Part shown: positions 1 through 8,366 of the stretch, in pieces
How the letters are laid out: every line of letters starts with the position of its first letter
Numbering within the stretch: position 1 is the first letter of the stretch
Source: Candidatus Scalindua sp. SCAELEC01
Lineage (GTDB): Bacteria > Planctomycetota > Brocadiia > Brocadiales > Scalinduaceae
NCBI GenBank assembly: GCA_004282745.1
Contig: SHMT01000025.1
Span: 1 to 64,000, forward strand
DNA: 64,000 nucleotides
Direction: 5' to 3'
The notes under the pieces: generated by a model
Told to the model about the DNA's origin: nothing
Databases searched by the model: none
What the model saw: only the letters and a program-made list of their open reading frames with translations
Program-made: the position numbers and the translations under genes

Positions 1-81
1 CTTGCTAAAAAGCTATGCTTCTTGCTTTGGGGATATGTTAGACTTGAAAAGTTAGAAAATTAGAATTTCAAGCAGTAAACC

Positions 82-687
82 GTGTTGCTCGACGTATTTT
101 TACACACGGATTTAATCAACAAAATCAGTAATGGTGGTAATTTTCATGGCCAACCAATTGCCCTTGCCATGGACTTTCTCACGATAGCGCTTTCTGAGAT
201 AGCCAATATTTCTGAGAGAAGGATAGAGAGGCTCGTAAATCCTCTCTTAAGCGGACTCCCGGCATTTCTGGTTAAAGATGCGGGGCTAAATTCCGGTATG
301 ATGATTGCCCAGTATACGGCTGCCGCACTCGTATCAGAAAATAAAACGTTATCTCATCCGGCTAGCGTAGACTCTATCCCAACGTCGGCAAACAAGGAAG
401 ATCATGTGAGTATGGGGAGTATTGCAGCAAGAAAGTGTAAACAGGTTTTGTTGAATGTTGAGAATGTGATTGCCATTGAATTATTATGTGCTGCACAGGC
501 TCTTGACCTATTTACAAATTGTAAGGCGGGAAAAGGGACAATGGAGGCGTACTCAACAATTAGGCAATATATTACTCATCTAGATACGGATAGGATACTC
601 TCTGAGGATATTGACAAGATGCGCAGATTATTACGAGACGGGTTGATACTATCCGCTGTGGAGGAGAGGATCGGAATTCTTAATTAG
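82..687 (+). pseudogene. hutH: Histidine ammonia-lyase (HAL/PAL family), C-terminal remnant
   Basis: The 201 readable residues match the C-terminal 40% of aromatic amino acid ammonia-lyases: GGNFHGQP (about 18-25), SERRIERLVNP (44-54), LNSGMMIAQ (69-77) and PTSANKEDHVSMG (100-112). Full-length HutH has about 500 residues, and the Ala-Ser-Gly that forms the MIO cofactor lies in the missing N-terminal half, so this piece cannot be catalytic. Reading the same frame upstream to base 1 meets two stops (TAG at 61-63, TAA at 76-78), so the upstream part is decayed in this frame even though the window edge hides the rest. The stop codon TAG (685-687) coincides with the first bases of a family-1 palindromic repeat, so the repeat may have set the 3' end. 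Confidence in family is high; that it is a pseudogene rather than a split gene is inference. Confidence 0.8.
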
Positions 688-813
688 TGTTTGAACGAAA
701 ACTACCCATCTACGTCGTTGCTGTAACAATTTTGTAATCCTCAAGTACTATGGTACGTTCCGGTTATGAAATTGTTACGCGCCTTGTATCTAGGCAGTTT
801 TCGTTCAAACACT
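686..813. repeat. Family-1 palindromic element, copy A
   Basis: Outer arms are GTGTTTGAACGAAAACT and its exact reverse complement at the right end. The inner arms (ACCCATCTAC...GTACTATGGTAC...GGCAG) are imperfectly complementary, so the whole unit can fold into one long hairpin. The left end overlaps the TAG stop of the hutH remnant. A short tail of a second arm (CGTTCAAGCACT) follows to about 832. Confidence 0.9.
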
Positions 814-838
814 GAATTTACGTTCAAGCACTCATTCG

Positions 839-990
839 TGGTTGAATGAAAACTGCTCGCACCTTGCGTTACGGTGAAAATTCCGTAATCATCGAGTACT
901 TGAGCACTCACGTACAGGGGGGGAGGCTCAATCGCCTGAGTCCCCGTAAACTTCGGTTCCGAAGGTTTCATGCACCTTGCACTGGGCAGC
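839..990. repeat. Family-1 element, degenerate copy
   Basis: Begins GTGGTTGAATGAAAACTG, has the central TCCGTAATCATCGAGTACTTGAG and ends near GCACTGGGCAG, as in the intact copies. The central part and right arm are diverged and interrupted by a G-run region. It abuts copy A and the family-3 element that follows. Confidence 0.6.
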
Positions 991-1176
991 TAAGGGTGCA
1001 GGAAAAAATAACTTGTTGTTTATAGCGCTCAGTTTTAGATCAGATTTGGTCGATCTGATCGAGCAGGACCGCAGGCGTAGCCTGAGCTACAGCGAGGATA
1101 CTGCGAGTGAAGAGCGGTCGAAGGTGGCCTGAAAATGAGATGCAAGAACGACAAGTTATTTTTTCCTGAGCCCTAA
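991..1176. repeat. Family-3 element with terminal inverted repeats, copy 3a
   Basis: The two ends match over about 30 bases with a few mismatches (core CAGGAAAAAATAACTTG at the left, its complement CAAGTTATTTTTTCCTG at the right). The interior (about 1045-1135) recurs inverted at about 3460-3560 with high identity. Together with copy A and its degenerate neighbour it fills the gene-free stretch 688-1416; I saw no coding signal there. Confidence 0.75.
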
Positions 1177-1416
1177 GTTGAATCGCGAAGCGGGAGTGTC
1201 AAAGGTCAGGGATTAATACGCGGGTGTTTTTTCGAGGGAAACAGTATCTCTTATTTTTCCTATTTCACTATTGATTCATTCGCTGTATAATGAGTATCCG
1301 CGAAAAGACAAATTTATCACTTAGCGCGGGCCATAAACCAAAACTGGTTTATTCTCACTGACGATTTTGTCTCTATTCTGAAGATTTCGAAGTTGATGTT
1401 AATGAAAGGGGTTTTT

Positions 1417-1899
1417 ATGATACATTTGGTTAAGGTCTTTCTCTTTTGTGTTCTCATTATGATAATAAATACATTTCTTCCTGGCATTGATTCGTCTAAA
1501 CGGAGTGTAGCATATGCACAACATCAAGATGTTTTCAATCTCGATAAAGACGAACTTCCACAAAAGGTCAAACCTGATGCACCGGAGAGTGAGTGGATAA
1601 CGGTTGAAGACCGTATTAGCTATACGGTATGTGTTGAAAAGGAAAAATACGAGGCAAAAGAGATTTCGATGGAGGACATAGAGTTGTGGGAGATTGTGGA
1701 CAAATCTCCGTTTGAGTGGCATCAGGTAGACTACTATATTGAAAAACACATCGTCGAGAACCATACGAGGACTTTTGGAAAACAGAGTTGTAAACGATCA
1801 AGAAAAGGGACACTTTTTTGGCTGAAAAGCGGAAAGAAGTGTATTTTTTGGTCTAAATGGAGCGGCTGGGACTGTAGGTCCGATGAAGGGATCAAGTAG
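1417..1899 (+). CDS. Hypothetical exported or membrane-anchored protein
   Basis: 160 residues. The start ATG at 1417 follows the purine-rich AAAGGGG and gives a clean N-terminus: a Lys at position 5, a hydrophobic stretch VFLFCVLIMIINTFLP (about 6-21), then a hydrophilic body, consistent with a signal peptide or anchor. An earlier in-frame ATG at 1393 would push the hydrophobic segment inward. The mature part is acidic in the middle (EKEKYEAKEISMEDIELWEI) and has several Cys (VCVEKE, KQSCKRS, KKCIFW, WDCRS) in the C-terminal half that could form disulphides in the periplasm. I recognise no family. It stands alone between repeats, with no obvious operon partner. Confidence 0.55.
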   Translation: MIHLVKVFLFCVLIMIINTFLPGIDSSKRSVAYAQHQDVFNLDKDELPQKVKPDAPESEWITVEDRISYTVCVEKEKYEAKEISMEDIELWEIVDKSPFEWHQVDYYIEKHIVENHTRTFGKQSCKRSRKGTLFWLKSGKKCIFWSKWSGWDCRSDEGIK

Positions 1900-2096
1900 A
1901 GAGTTCCAGAAGGTCTCCTCTCGTAGCGATCCTTTCCGTTATTGATCTGTTTCTCCTTAAAGGGTTTTAATCGTTGTTATTTATGTTAAAGGTATATTAA
2001 AAAACTGGTTGTGCGGAAGGTCTTCGATCTGTTTCAACGGTCTTTTATCTTCCGTATTTTCTTCAACAGATGGAAGATTTATTGAAAGGAGAAATC

Positions 2097-2264
2097 ATGG
2101 ATATCTTAAAGCAGGTGAGCAATCTGAAAGATTTTCTGGGAGACGTATACTGTTTTCTTGAAGAGAATGAGGAGAAATTGGAAAATTCGGATGAATTTGA
2201 TGACATAAAGACAAGGACGTGGGAATGGCAACAGGAACTCGCCAAGTTTCTTCCGGAGATCTGA
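2097..2264 (+). CDS. Small hypothetical acidic protein
   Basis: 55 residues starting MDILKQVSNLKDFLGDVYCF and ending QQELAKFLPEI, probably all helical and very acidic (EENEEKLENSDEFDD). I chose the ATG at 2097 because GAAAGGAG lies 6-13 bases upstream; the longer in-frame start at 2070 has no such site and would place the ribosome site inside the gene. No signal peptide or membrane segment. No family recognised. It sits between a secreted hypothetical protein and rubrerythrin, with about 200 bp on each side, so it is probably monocistronic. Confidence 0.5.
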   Translation: MDILKQVSNLKDFLGDVYCFLEENEEKLENSDEFDDIKTRTWEWQQELAKFLPEI

Positions 2265-2530
2265 ATACCATAAGTGTATCTGTTTTCTGATTCCAGATCA
2301 GCTCCTCGTCGATATCATTGCGAAGAATGACAGGTTCTAAATCAGGTAGATTTTCATCTTCTGGAGAGATAGCGTTGATTGTTCAAAATATAAATAATAG
2401 ATTATTTCCATTATTCCTTCACTCTTCTCCGAAAATTCCTTATTGATTTTTAGTCTATATCATTTATAATTTTGTATTGTGAAATAATTGTTAATGAGTA
2501 ATTCTGTATAAATAAGAAAGGGGAGAGTGT

Positions 2531-2950
2531 ATGCCTGAATTAGTGAATGAGAATAAGATTGGGAGTGCTAAGGGGAGTCCGGTAGAGGATGCAGTGAACG
2601 CAAACTTTCAAGGTGAGACTGCTGAGGTGGGTCTCTATTTGGCAATGTCTCGACAGGCACAAAGGGAAGGCTATCCCGAGGCGGCGAAAGTCCTGAAATC
2701 AATCGCCATGGATGAGGCGTGGCATGCCGCTCGCTTTGCTGAACTTAATGGAAAGATAAGTGAATCAACAAAAGCGAACATAGAGCAAATGTTGTCCGGT
2801 GAAAAGGGGGCAAATAGGGGGAAAAAGGCTGCTTCTGATAAGGCCAAAGAGGCCGGGTTGGATGAAGCGAGTGCGTTCTTTGATGAATCTTCGAGAGATG
2901 AGGGACGGCATGCGCGAGCTCTTGAAGGCTTATTGAAGAGATATTTCTAA
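2531..2950 (+). CDS. Rubrerythrin-family ferritin-like di-iron protein
   Basis: 139 residues, preceded by a good ribosome site (AAGGGGAGA). The ferritin-like four-helix bundle shows iron-ligand motifs: NFQGETAEVGLYLAM (about 25-39) in helix 1, DEAWHAARFAEL (about 60-71, ExxH type) in helix 2, and SSRDEGRHARALEGLLKRY near the C-terminus with a second ExxxH. The rubredoxin domain that ends classical rubrerythrin (two CxxC knuckles) is absent, so this is the short 'erythrin' form. Such proteins reduce hydrogen peroxide or handle iron in anaerobes, in the cytoplasm. About 260 AT-rich bases upstream probably carry its promoter. A family-1 repeat follows 28 bp after the stop. Confidence 0.85.
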   Translation: MPELVNENKIGSAKGSPVEDAVNANFQGETAEVGLYLAMSRQAQREGYPEAAKVLKSIAMDEAWHAARFAELNGKISESTKANIEQMLSGEKGANRGKKAASDKAKEAGLDEASAFFDESSRDEGRHARALEGLLKRYF

Positions 2951-2978
2951 CAAACCATTAAAGAATGAAGAGGTCAAT

Positions 2979-3141
2979 ACCTAGATAGTGTCTGAACGAA
3001 AACCCTGTGTTTGAATGAAAAGTGCCTAGGTACAAGGCTCGTAACAATATCGTAACCGGAACGTACAATTGTACTTGAGGATTTCGAAATTGTTGCAGCA
3101 ACGTAGTAGATGGGTAGTTTTCGTTCAAACACTATCTAGGT
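2979..3141. repeat. Family-1 palindromic element, copy B (long form)
   Basis: The outermost ends ACCTAGATAGTGT and ACACTATCTAGGT are exact inverted repeats. Inside, the left side carries two tandem arms (GTCTGAACGAAAACCC then GTGTTTGAATGAAAAGT), and the core reads GTACAATTGTACTTGAGG. Orientation is opposite to copy A. With the family-3 copy after it, it accounts for most of the gene-free interval 2951-3732. Confidence 0.9.
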
Positions 3142-3387
3142 GATTGTTTGGCTTATCGCACAGGGACTTTTCTCCTACTCGCTGCTTTCAAACCAATCTG
3201 TTTTATTTATTCACAACTGAGCAGATGCCCATTCCAAACTCTTTTTGCAATGGATATGAACAAACCTTCTGAATGTAAGACTTTGAGAGTCCCCATTACC
3301 TGATCCTGCTGACCTGACTTTGAGTAGCGATCAATACTTGGCCAAGTCTGGCCGTCAATGCATACTGATGTCCAGTTTGTTAGTACT

Positions 3388-3565
3388 GAGGGCCCGGGAA
3401 AGAATGACTCGTTGTTCTCGCCTGTCCGAATAGCTGGTAGGCCGGGCGGGCATATCATTTTCAGGCCACCTTAGGACGCTCTTCACTCGCAGTATCCTCG
3501 CTGTAGCTCAGGCTACGCCTGCGGTCCTGCTCGATCAGATCGGCCGAATCTGGCCTATGTCGAAG
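3388..3565. repeat. Family-3 element, inverted copy 3b
   Basis: The interval about 3460-3560 is the reverse complement of about 1045-1135 with few changes (shared GTAGCTCAGGCTACGCCTGC). The left end GGGCCCGGGAAAGAATGAC resembles the family-3 end; the right end is not clear. A short piece (CCGAATAGCTGGTAGGCCGGGCGGGC) resembling the GC-rich insert of family 2 lies inside. An 83-codon minus-strand reading frame here is a by-product of the repeat. Confidence 0.65.
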
Positions 3566-3732
3566 GTGGTAATCAATTAAAATATAGAGAAATTTATATA
3601 CTATTGCCTGCCAATTTGTTTAAAATGATTTTTAATATGATTACCAGTTCCTCATTTCAGATTGCGCAGTGGTATTGGTTCTGTCTGCGGAGAGAGAAAT
3701 GAGATGGAAGATATCAAGGGGATTGATGTAAC

Positions 3733-5403
3733 GTGTTTAAAGAGACGGTAATAAAAGCAGAACTTATTGAACGTATGCAATGGCTCATTCGGTTACGGTG
3801 GATTGCCATTTTGGGTCTGTTTATCACCTCGTATGTAGCCAGTAACGTTTTTTATGTTGTGACATGGGTTACTCCGCTCTATGTAATTGGGGTTCTCTTA
3901 CTGATATCTAATATCGTTTTTAAGTCCTATGCGGGAGTACTGAGAACAAAGAGTTACTCGTCAGTTCAGAGGTGTGCCGGCGTGCAAATCATGTGGGACC
4001 TATTTTCGTTGATGAGTCTCATCTATTTTGCCGGTGGGGCCTGGAACCCCTTTATCTTGTACATCTTGTTTCACGTAATCATTGCGGGAATACTCCTTGA
4101 AAAGAGATATAGTTATTTACAGGCCACTTTTGCTACATTTCTGTTAGCGTTGATGCTTGCTTTGGAATATTATTCAATAATTCCACATCAACCGCTAATG
4201 ATCTCCTCAACTATTTCATTTAACAAAGAATCCTGGCATTATGAAGTATATATTTTGGGTATGTTTTTTGCCATTTCAAGTACGATCTTTATCTCTGTCT
4301 ATTTCGTTACTTCGATCATGGATAGGTTAAAGAAGAGCAGGGGAGAGGTGTTGTTTGAGATAAAGTCTACGTTGGAGAATATGGCGGAGGGTGTAATATT
4401 TATTGATGCGGATGATAAGATAACCATGTGCAATAATGAGATTGAAAAGGCGTGGAATGTGAAAAGAGAGCAGATAATTGATATATCGATAAAAGATTGC
4501 TCTATTCCTTATGTTGGAGATGAGGTACTGAAGATCATTGAGAGTTTCAGAGGCGGAAGTTCTATATCACAGAATCAAGAGATAAAGGTGGATAGCGGTT
4601 ATCTGTATAATACCTATTCAGCAATATTTGATAACGATGATAAATACTGGGGTACTGTTCTGACGAGCCATGACATCTCTGAGAGGAAGAAATTGGAAAA
4701 CAAGTTATTCCATGCAAAGCGTTTAGCGACAATTGGTGAAATGTCTGCTAAAATTGCTCATGAAATACGGAACCCCCTAAGCTCTATCAGTCTAAATGCC
4801 GAGTTGTTGCATGATGAGATTGCAGGTTATAAAGAGAGTAAAACAGACGAGGCGGAGGAGTTGGTTCAATCAATTCTGGAGGAGGTGGAAAGGCTCACTG
4901 AAATCAGCGAGGAGTATCTTCGATCAGCTCGGTTCCCAAAATTAGAATTACATGCGACGTCTATCAATGATTTATTGGGTGAGCTAACCAAATTTCTCAA
5001 AGAGGAGATGGTCCAACGGAATATTGTATTAAAAGAGGAGTACGGCAAGGTGATGCCGGAAGTGTTTCTTGATAGGAATCAGATCAAGCAGGCATTTGTC
5101 AATTTTTTTAGAAACTCTTTTCAAGCAATGCCTGATGGGGGCAAATTGTCTATATCTACAAGATACACAGGCAAAAATATTGAAATTCTCATTACGGATT
5201 CCGGTGCAGGTATTTCAAAATCTGAGGTCCAAAAAATCTTTGATCCATTTTATAGTACTAAGGTGAATGGTACAGGTTTAGGCCTTGCTTTAACAAGAAA
5301 AACCATAGAAGAACATTGCGGTGAGATCTTTTGTAAAAGTACCTTGGGTGTTGGTACAACCATGAAAATTCTTTTTCCCATTACACCAAAGAAGAGGAGG
5401 TAG
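3733..5403 (+). CDS. Membrane PAS-domain sensor histidine kinase (NtrB/AtoS-like)
   Basis: 556 residues. About six membrane helices fill residues 20-200, followed by a PAS-like domain (about 210-320: EVLFEIKSTLENMAEGVIFIDADDK). The HisKA box is AKIAHEIRNPLSS with the phospho-accepting His near residue 343. The ATPase part shows the N box NFFRNSFQAM (about 457), G1 DSGAGIS (about 490) and G2 GTGLGLAL (about 513). The start is GTG at 3733; an ATG (MQWL) lies 15 codons downstream. It lies one base before the sigma-54 response regulator, so the two form a co-transcribed phosphorelay pair. The signal is unknown; the many-helix N-terminus suggests a membrane-associated or small hydrophobic signal. 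No target gene is obvious from adjacency. Confidence 0.92.
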   Translation: MFKETVIKAELIERMQWLIRLRWIAILGLFITSYVASNVFYVVTWVTPLYVIGVLLLISNIVFKSYAGVLRTKSYSSVQRCAGVQIMWDLFSLMSLIYFAGGAWNPFILYILFHVIIAGILLEKRYSYLQATFATFLLALMLALEYYSIIPHQPLMISSTISFNKESWHYEVYILGMFFAISSTIFISVYFVTSIMDRLKKSRGEVLFEIKSTLENMAEGVIFIDADDKITMCNNEIEKAWNVKREQIIDISIKDCSIPYVGDEVLKIIESFRGGSSISQNQEIKVDSGYLYNTYSAIFDNDDKYWGTVLTSHDISERKKLENKLFHAKRLATIGEMSAKIAHEIRNPLSSISLNAELLHDEIAGYKESKTDEAEELVQSILEEVERLTEISEEYLRSARFPKLELHATSINDLLGELTKFLKEEMVQRNIVLKEEYGKVMPEVFLDRNQIKQAFVNFFRNSFQAMPDGGKLSISTRYTGKNIEILITDSGAGISKSEVQKIFDPFYSTKVNGTGLGLALTRKTIEEHCGEIFCKSTLGVGTTMKILFPITPKKRR

Positions 5404-5404
5404 A

Positions 5405-6787
5405 TTGATTCATTCAGAAAAAGATGATGTGATTTTAGTTGTTGATGATCAGGAGAGTATCCGGCTTGCGTTAGCAAAGATGCTTACAAAAGAGGGCTAT
5501 GAAGTTGTTTTGGCAGAGGAGGGAGAGGACGCCCTTGAGATACTGCGCAAAAGGAAGATAAACGTAATCCTTACAGACCTCAGAATGCCAAAAATGGACG
5601 GCATCCAGTTGTTGAGGGCTTCTAAACTGATCAGGCCGGAGGTTGAGGTAATACTGATTACGGCTCACGGAACCATCGAAAAGGCAGTGGACGCCATGAA
5701 GCTTGGCGCTTATGATTTTATTACAAAACCGTTTAAGAAGCTAATAATTGTCAATATGATCAAAAAAGCCATTGAGAAACAGGCCTTGCTGATTGAAAAC
5801 AGGTTATTACATGAACAGCTTGAAAGATCTGGATATGGACAGGCGGACATTGTTGGGCAAAGCGATGCAATTCGGGATGTAATTAAAATTGCCGAACAGG
5901 TTGCTCCCAGCCAGGCGTCGGTCTTGATTCAGGGGGAAAGCGGTACCGGGAAAGAGGCGATAGCTGCTCTTATTCACAAGCGAGGCACAAGAAAAGATAA
6001 ACCATTTATCAAGATGAGCTGTGCCGCACTGCCTGAAACTCTTTTAGAATCAGAACTCTTCGGATATGAAAAAGGTGCGTTCACGGGCGCTGCTAGCCAA
6101 AAAGAGGGGAGATTTGAATTAGCCCACAATGGAACGTTGCTTCTTGATGAGATAGGAGAAATTGTGCCGTCTCTCCAAGTTAAATTATTAAGAGTTCTCC
6201 AGGAAGGAGAATTCGAACGTTTAGGCGGTACAAAAGTAATAAGAAGTAATGTCCGCATTATCTCAGCTACAAATGTTGATCTGACAGACGCGATAAAGGA
6301 GAAGAAGTTTAGAGAAGATCTGTTTTATCGACTGAATGTGATAACGATAACGATCCCCCCGTTACGTGATCGAAAAGAGGATATTCCTCTTTTAGTGAGC
6401 CATTTTCTGAAGATTTATCAAGAAAAAAATGATAAACCTCTGGAGGGGATATCGGAAGAGACTCTAGAGATTCTCACCGATTACAAGTGGCCAGGAAATG
6501 TTCGTGAGTTAAAGAATGTGGTTGAACGAGCGGTTGTTTTAACACAAGATAATATTGTTACTCCCCATGATCTACCGGACAATATCGTTAAGAATTTAGT
6601 TAAAGATAGAAAAATGACGATACCTTTTGGAATGTCACTTCGTGAGATTGAGAAAAAAATTATTGTGGAGACATTGAAAAGGACAAACGGTGACAAGGAA
6701 ATAACGGCAAATTTACTTGGTATTGCGTCACGGACGATATATAGGAAAATGAATTCATTGGAAGATGAGAAAAGGGAAGAGCAATAA
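5405..6787 (+). CDS. NtrC-family sigma-54-dependent response regulator
   Basis: 460 residues in the classic order. The receiver domain (about 8-120) has an acidic pocket VVDDQ and phospho-Asp in LTDLRMP (about residue 58). The AAA+ domain has Walker A GESGTGKEA (about 178-186), the sigma-54 contact loop GAFTGA (about 226-231) and Walker B LLLDEIGEI. The C-terminal Fis-type helix-turn-helix is NLLGIASRTIYRKM. The start is TTG at 5405, one base after the kinase stop; there is no better ATG before the receiver motifs, so coupled translation is likely. It should bind enhancer sites and open sigma-54 promoters when phosphorylated by the upstream kinase. No clear GG-N10-GC promoter was noticed nearby. 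Confidence 0.94.
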   Translation: MIHSEKDDVILVVDDQESIRLALAKMLTKEGYEVVLAEEGEDALEILRKRKINVILTDLRMPKMDGIQLLRASKLIRPEVEVILITAHGTIEKAVDAMKLGAYDFITKPFKKLIIVNMIKKAIEKQALLIENRLLHEQLERSGYGQADIVGQSDAIRDVIKIAEQVAPSQASVLIQGESGTGKEAIAALIHKRGTRKDKPFIKMSCAALPETLLESELFGYEKGAFTGAASQKEGRFELAHNGTLLLDEIGEIVPSLQVKLLRVLQEGEFERLGGTKVIRSNVRIISATNVDLTDAIKEKKFREDLFYRLNVITITIPPLRDRKEDIPLLVSHFLKIYQEKNDKPLEGISEETLEILTDYKWPGNVRELKNVVERAVVLTQDNIVTPHDLPDNIVKNLVKDRKMTIPFGMSLREIEKKIIVETLKRTNGDKEITANLLGIASRTIYRKMNSLEDEKREEQ

Positions 6788-6812
6788 GTCAGGATGAAAA
6801 CTCAATTTATGT

Positions 6813-6857
6813 ATGGGCAGTTTTGGCTCAAACACAGGGTTTCCGTTCAAGCACTAA
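6813..6857. repeat. Family-1 fragment (right end only)
   Basis: Reads GGGCAGTTTTGGCTCAAACA then GGGTTTCCGTTCAAGCACTA, which is the right terminus of the long-form element; the left part is missing. It lies 26 bases after the response regulator stop. Confidence 0.7.
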
Positions 6858-6989
6858 ATACGGACGGCATCCTCCCCCATTTTCTTTCCCTGTCTTTCTG
6901 CCAATACGGTCTTTGAAGAGGTCCTTATAGGAAAAACCTTGAATTTTGAGAGTTATTTTTCTATTCTAAACGTGTCAAAAAAGATAATT

Positions 6990-7175
6990 TATACTCATCT
7001 CATAATGGCCTTCGGACCTGACCGTGCGTAAGGAGCACACGCAGACAGGTAGAATCCGAGATCAATTGAGTGAGTAAAGAGTAAAGCCCTCGGCGCCTCT
7101 TGTCCAGGGGTAACGGCCCGCCGGAACGATATGCCGTGCAGGCAACCAAGATTTGGTAGAGTATCGACTATTGGC
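6990..7175. repeat. Family-2 element, copy 2a (diverged)
   Basis: Begins TATACTCATCTCATAATGG, continues with GAATCCGAGATCAATTGAG, CCTCGGCGCC and AGATTTGG, as in other copies, but has an extra segment (about 7017-7050) and its other end is eroded. With the family-1 fragment it accounts for the interval 6788-7230. Confidence 0.8.
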
Positions 7176-7230
7176 ATTAAGGGGTGTCAAAATTTTTTAA
7201 ACGGGTGATATTGCCGAGAAGGAATATTCT

Positions 7231-8073
7231 ATGTTGCCAGGACAGGACAACACAATTGTAACCATCATACGAAAGAGAGAGAACCTTAATTCACTTCTAC
7301 ACCTCCCCAATAAGTATCTCTCTATCTACCGGGATATGGTCTCTGAAGCGGAACCAAAGTGGTTTGATTCAATCCTGGAAAAATTGAACGTTAAAAGTTT
7401 TGTTGCCAGGCGTAAAATGTCCCGACTTGATAATTTACTTAAAATGGTTCATAAGAAAGAGAATGAGGCCTTACATATTCTAGAAGAGATGGTTAACCGT
7501 GCGATAAAGATAAGGGAAGAGTCCGCTAGTGATAACCGGTTACAAATTGGAGACATTGTGCGCCTTGAAGTGGAGCAAAAGATTCAAAAGAGAGTTGTCG
7601 TCACTATTATGGATGAATGTAGCGAAACAGTAGAGTTTGTGCAAAAACGATTAAGGGACAAATTGCCTGAAGAGTATCATGATTGGACGGAGATCAATTT
7701 TGACCCCACCTCTGTTGCGTCTGAATTACCCATTAAAGAGCGTGTAAGACTTCAAGAGAAATGGTTAAGATTAATCGATGAAATTCAAAATGAGAAGACG
7801 ATAACGAGTAGATTAAGAGGTGCCGAGTCGATGAGAAATTTCTCCTTTCTGTCAGAGCAGATCTGTAATCGATTGATAAATGATGCAAACCGTGAACGAG
7901 CGATGATGGTTGCACGTTTTAAGTCCTTACGGGTGGCAATTGAACTGGGGGAATTGTCAAAAATAGCAAACTTTCTTAATGAACGAACGAACGGAGCATC
8001 CCTCGTCGATCTGGAGTCGAATTTCTTAAAACTGGCAGAGAGTTTCAATGATCAGGGTGATCTATCAGCCTAA
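7231..8073 (+). CDS. Hypothetical cytoplasmic helical protein
   Basis: 280 residues, start ATG at 7231 with GAGAAGG upstream. There is no signal peptide or membrane segment. The sequence is rich in charged residues and mostly helical, with likely coiled-coil stretches (NLLKMVHKKENEALHILEEM about 69-88; REESASDNRLQIGDIVRLEV about 95-114). I recognise no family and no catalytic motif. It stands alone between the NtrC-type regulator and the antiporter, separated from each by about 300-440 bp of repeats or leader, so it is likely its own transcription unit. Codon use looks like its neighbours. Confidence 0.7.
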   Translation: MLPGQDNTIVTIIRKRENLNSLLHLPNKYLSIYRDMVSEAEPKWFDSILEKLNVKSFVARRKMSRLDNLLKMVHKKENEALHILEEMVNRAIKIREESASDNRLQIGDIVRLEVEQKIQKRVVVTIMDECSETVEFVQKRLRDKLPEEYHDWTEINFDPTSVASELPIKERVRLQEKWLRLIDEIQNEKTITSRLRGAESMRNFSFLSEQICNRLINDANRERAMMVARFKSLRVAIELGELSKIANFLNERTNGASLVDLESNFLKLAESFNDQGDLSA

Positions 8074-8101
8074 TAAATGGGTAGATAACCCACCACATTA
8101 T

Positions 8102-8299
8102 TTATTCACTTCTCAGATTTCTTCCCAAACCTTTGCCTGGTTCGGTTTTCTGTAAATCTCTCAATAGGGAGATTTTGCTCATGACGATAATGGCTCTTTT
8201 TAAATCAGCAATCCGTGTTTCAGTAGTTTTCTCTCTATTGCTTTGTAAACGCAAGCTGTCTCTTATTTCTTGAGTGGTAACCAACGTAGACCTTTTCAT
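8102..8299 (-). CDS. Possible small basic hypothetical protein
   Basis: 65 residues (MKRSTLVTTQEIRDSLRLQS...). It fills the only sizeable gap here and is basic and helix-prone, but there is no convincing ribosome site and no family match. It could be chance; kept because the gap holds nothing else. Confidence 0.25.
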   Translation of the reverse strand: MKRSTLVTTQEIRDSLRLQSNREKTTETRIADLKRAIIVMSKISLLRDLQKTEPGKGLGRNLRSE

Positions 8300-8366
8300 T
8301 TCGGGTAAAGGTCAAGTAAAATTTCCCACTATTTTTTCACAGATTTGTTGTTAAACAGGTATCAAC

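Noticed and set aside
3207-3458. 83-codon minus-strand ORF
   Set aside because: It lies in repeat-derived sequence (family 3 and the GC-rich block) and has no homology or ribosome site.
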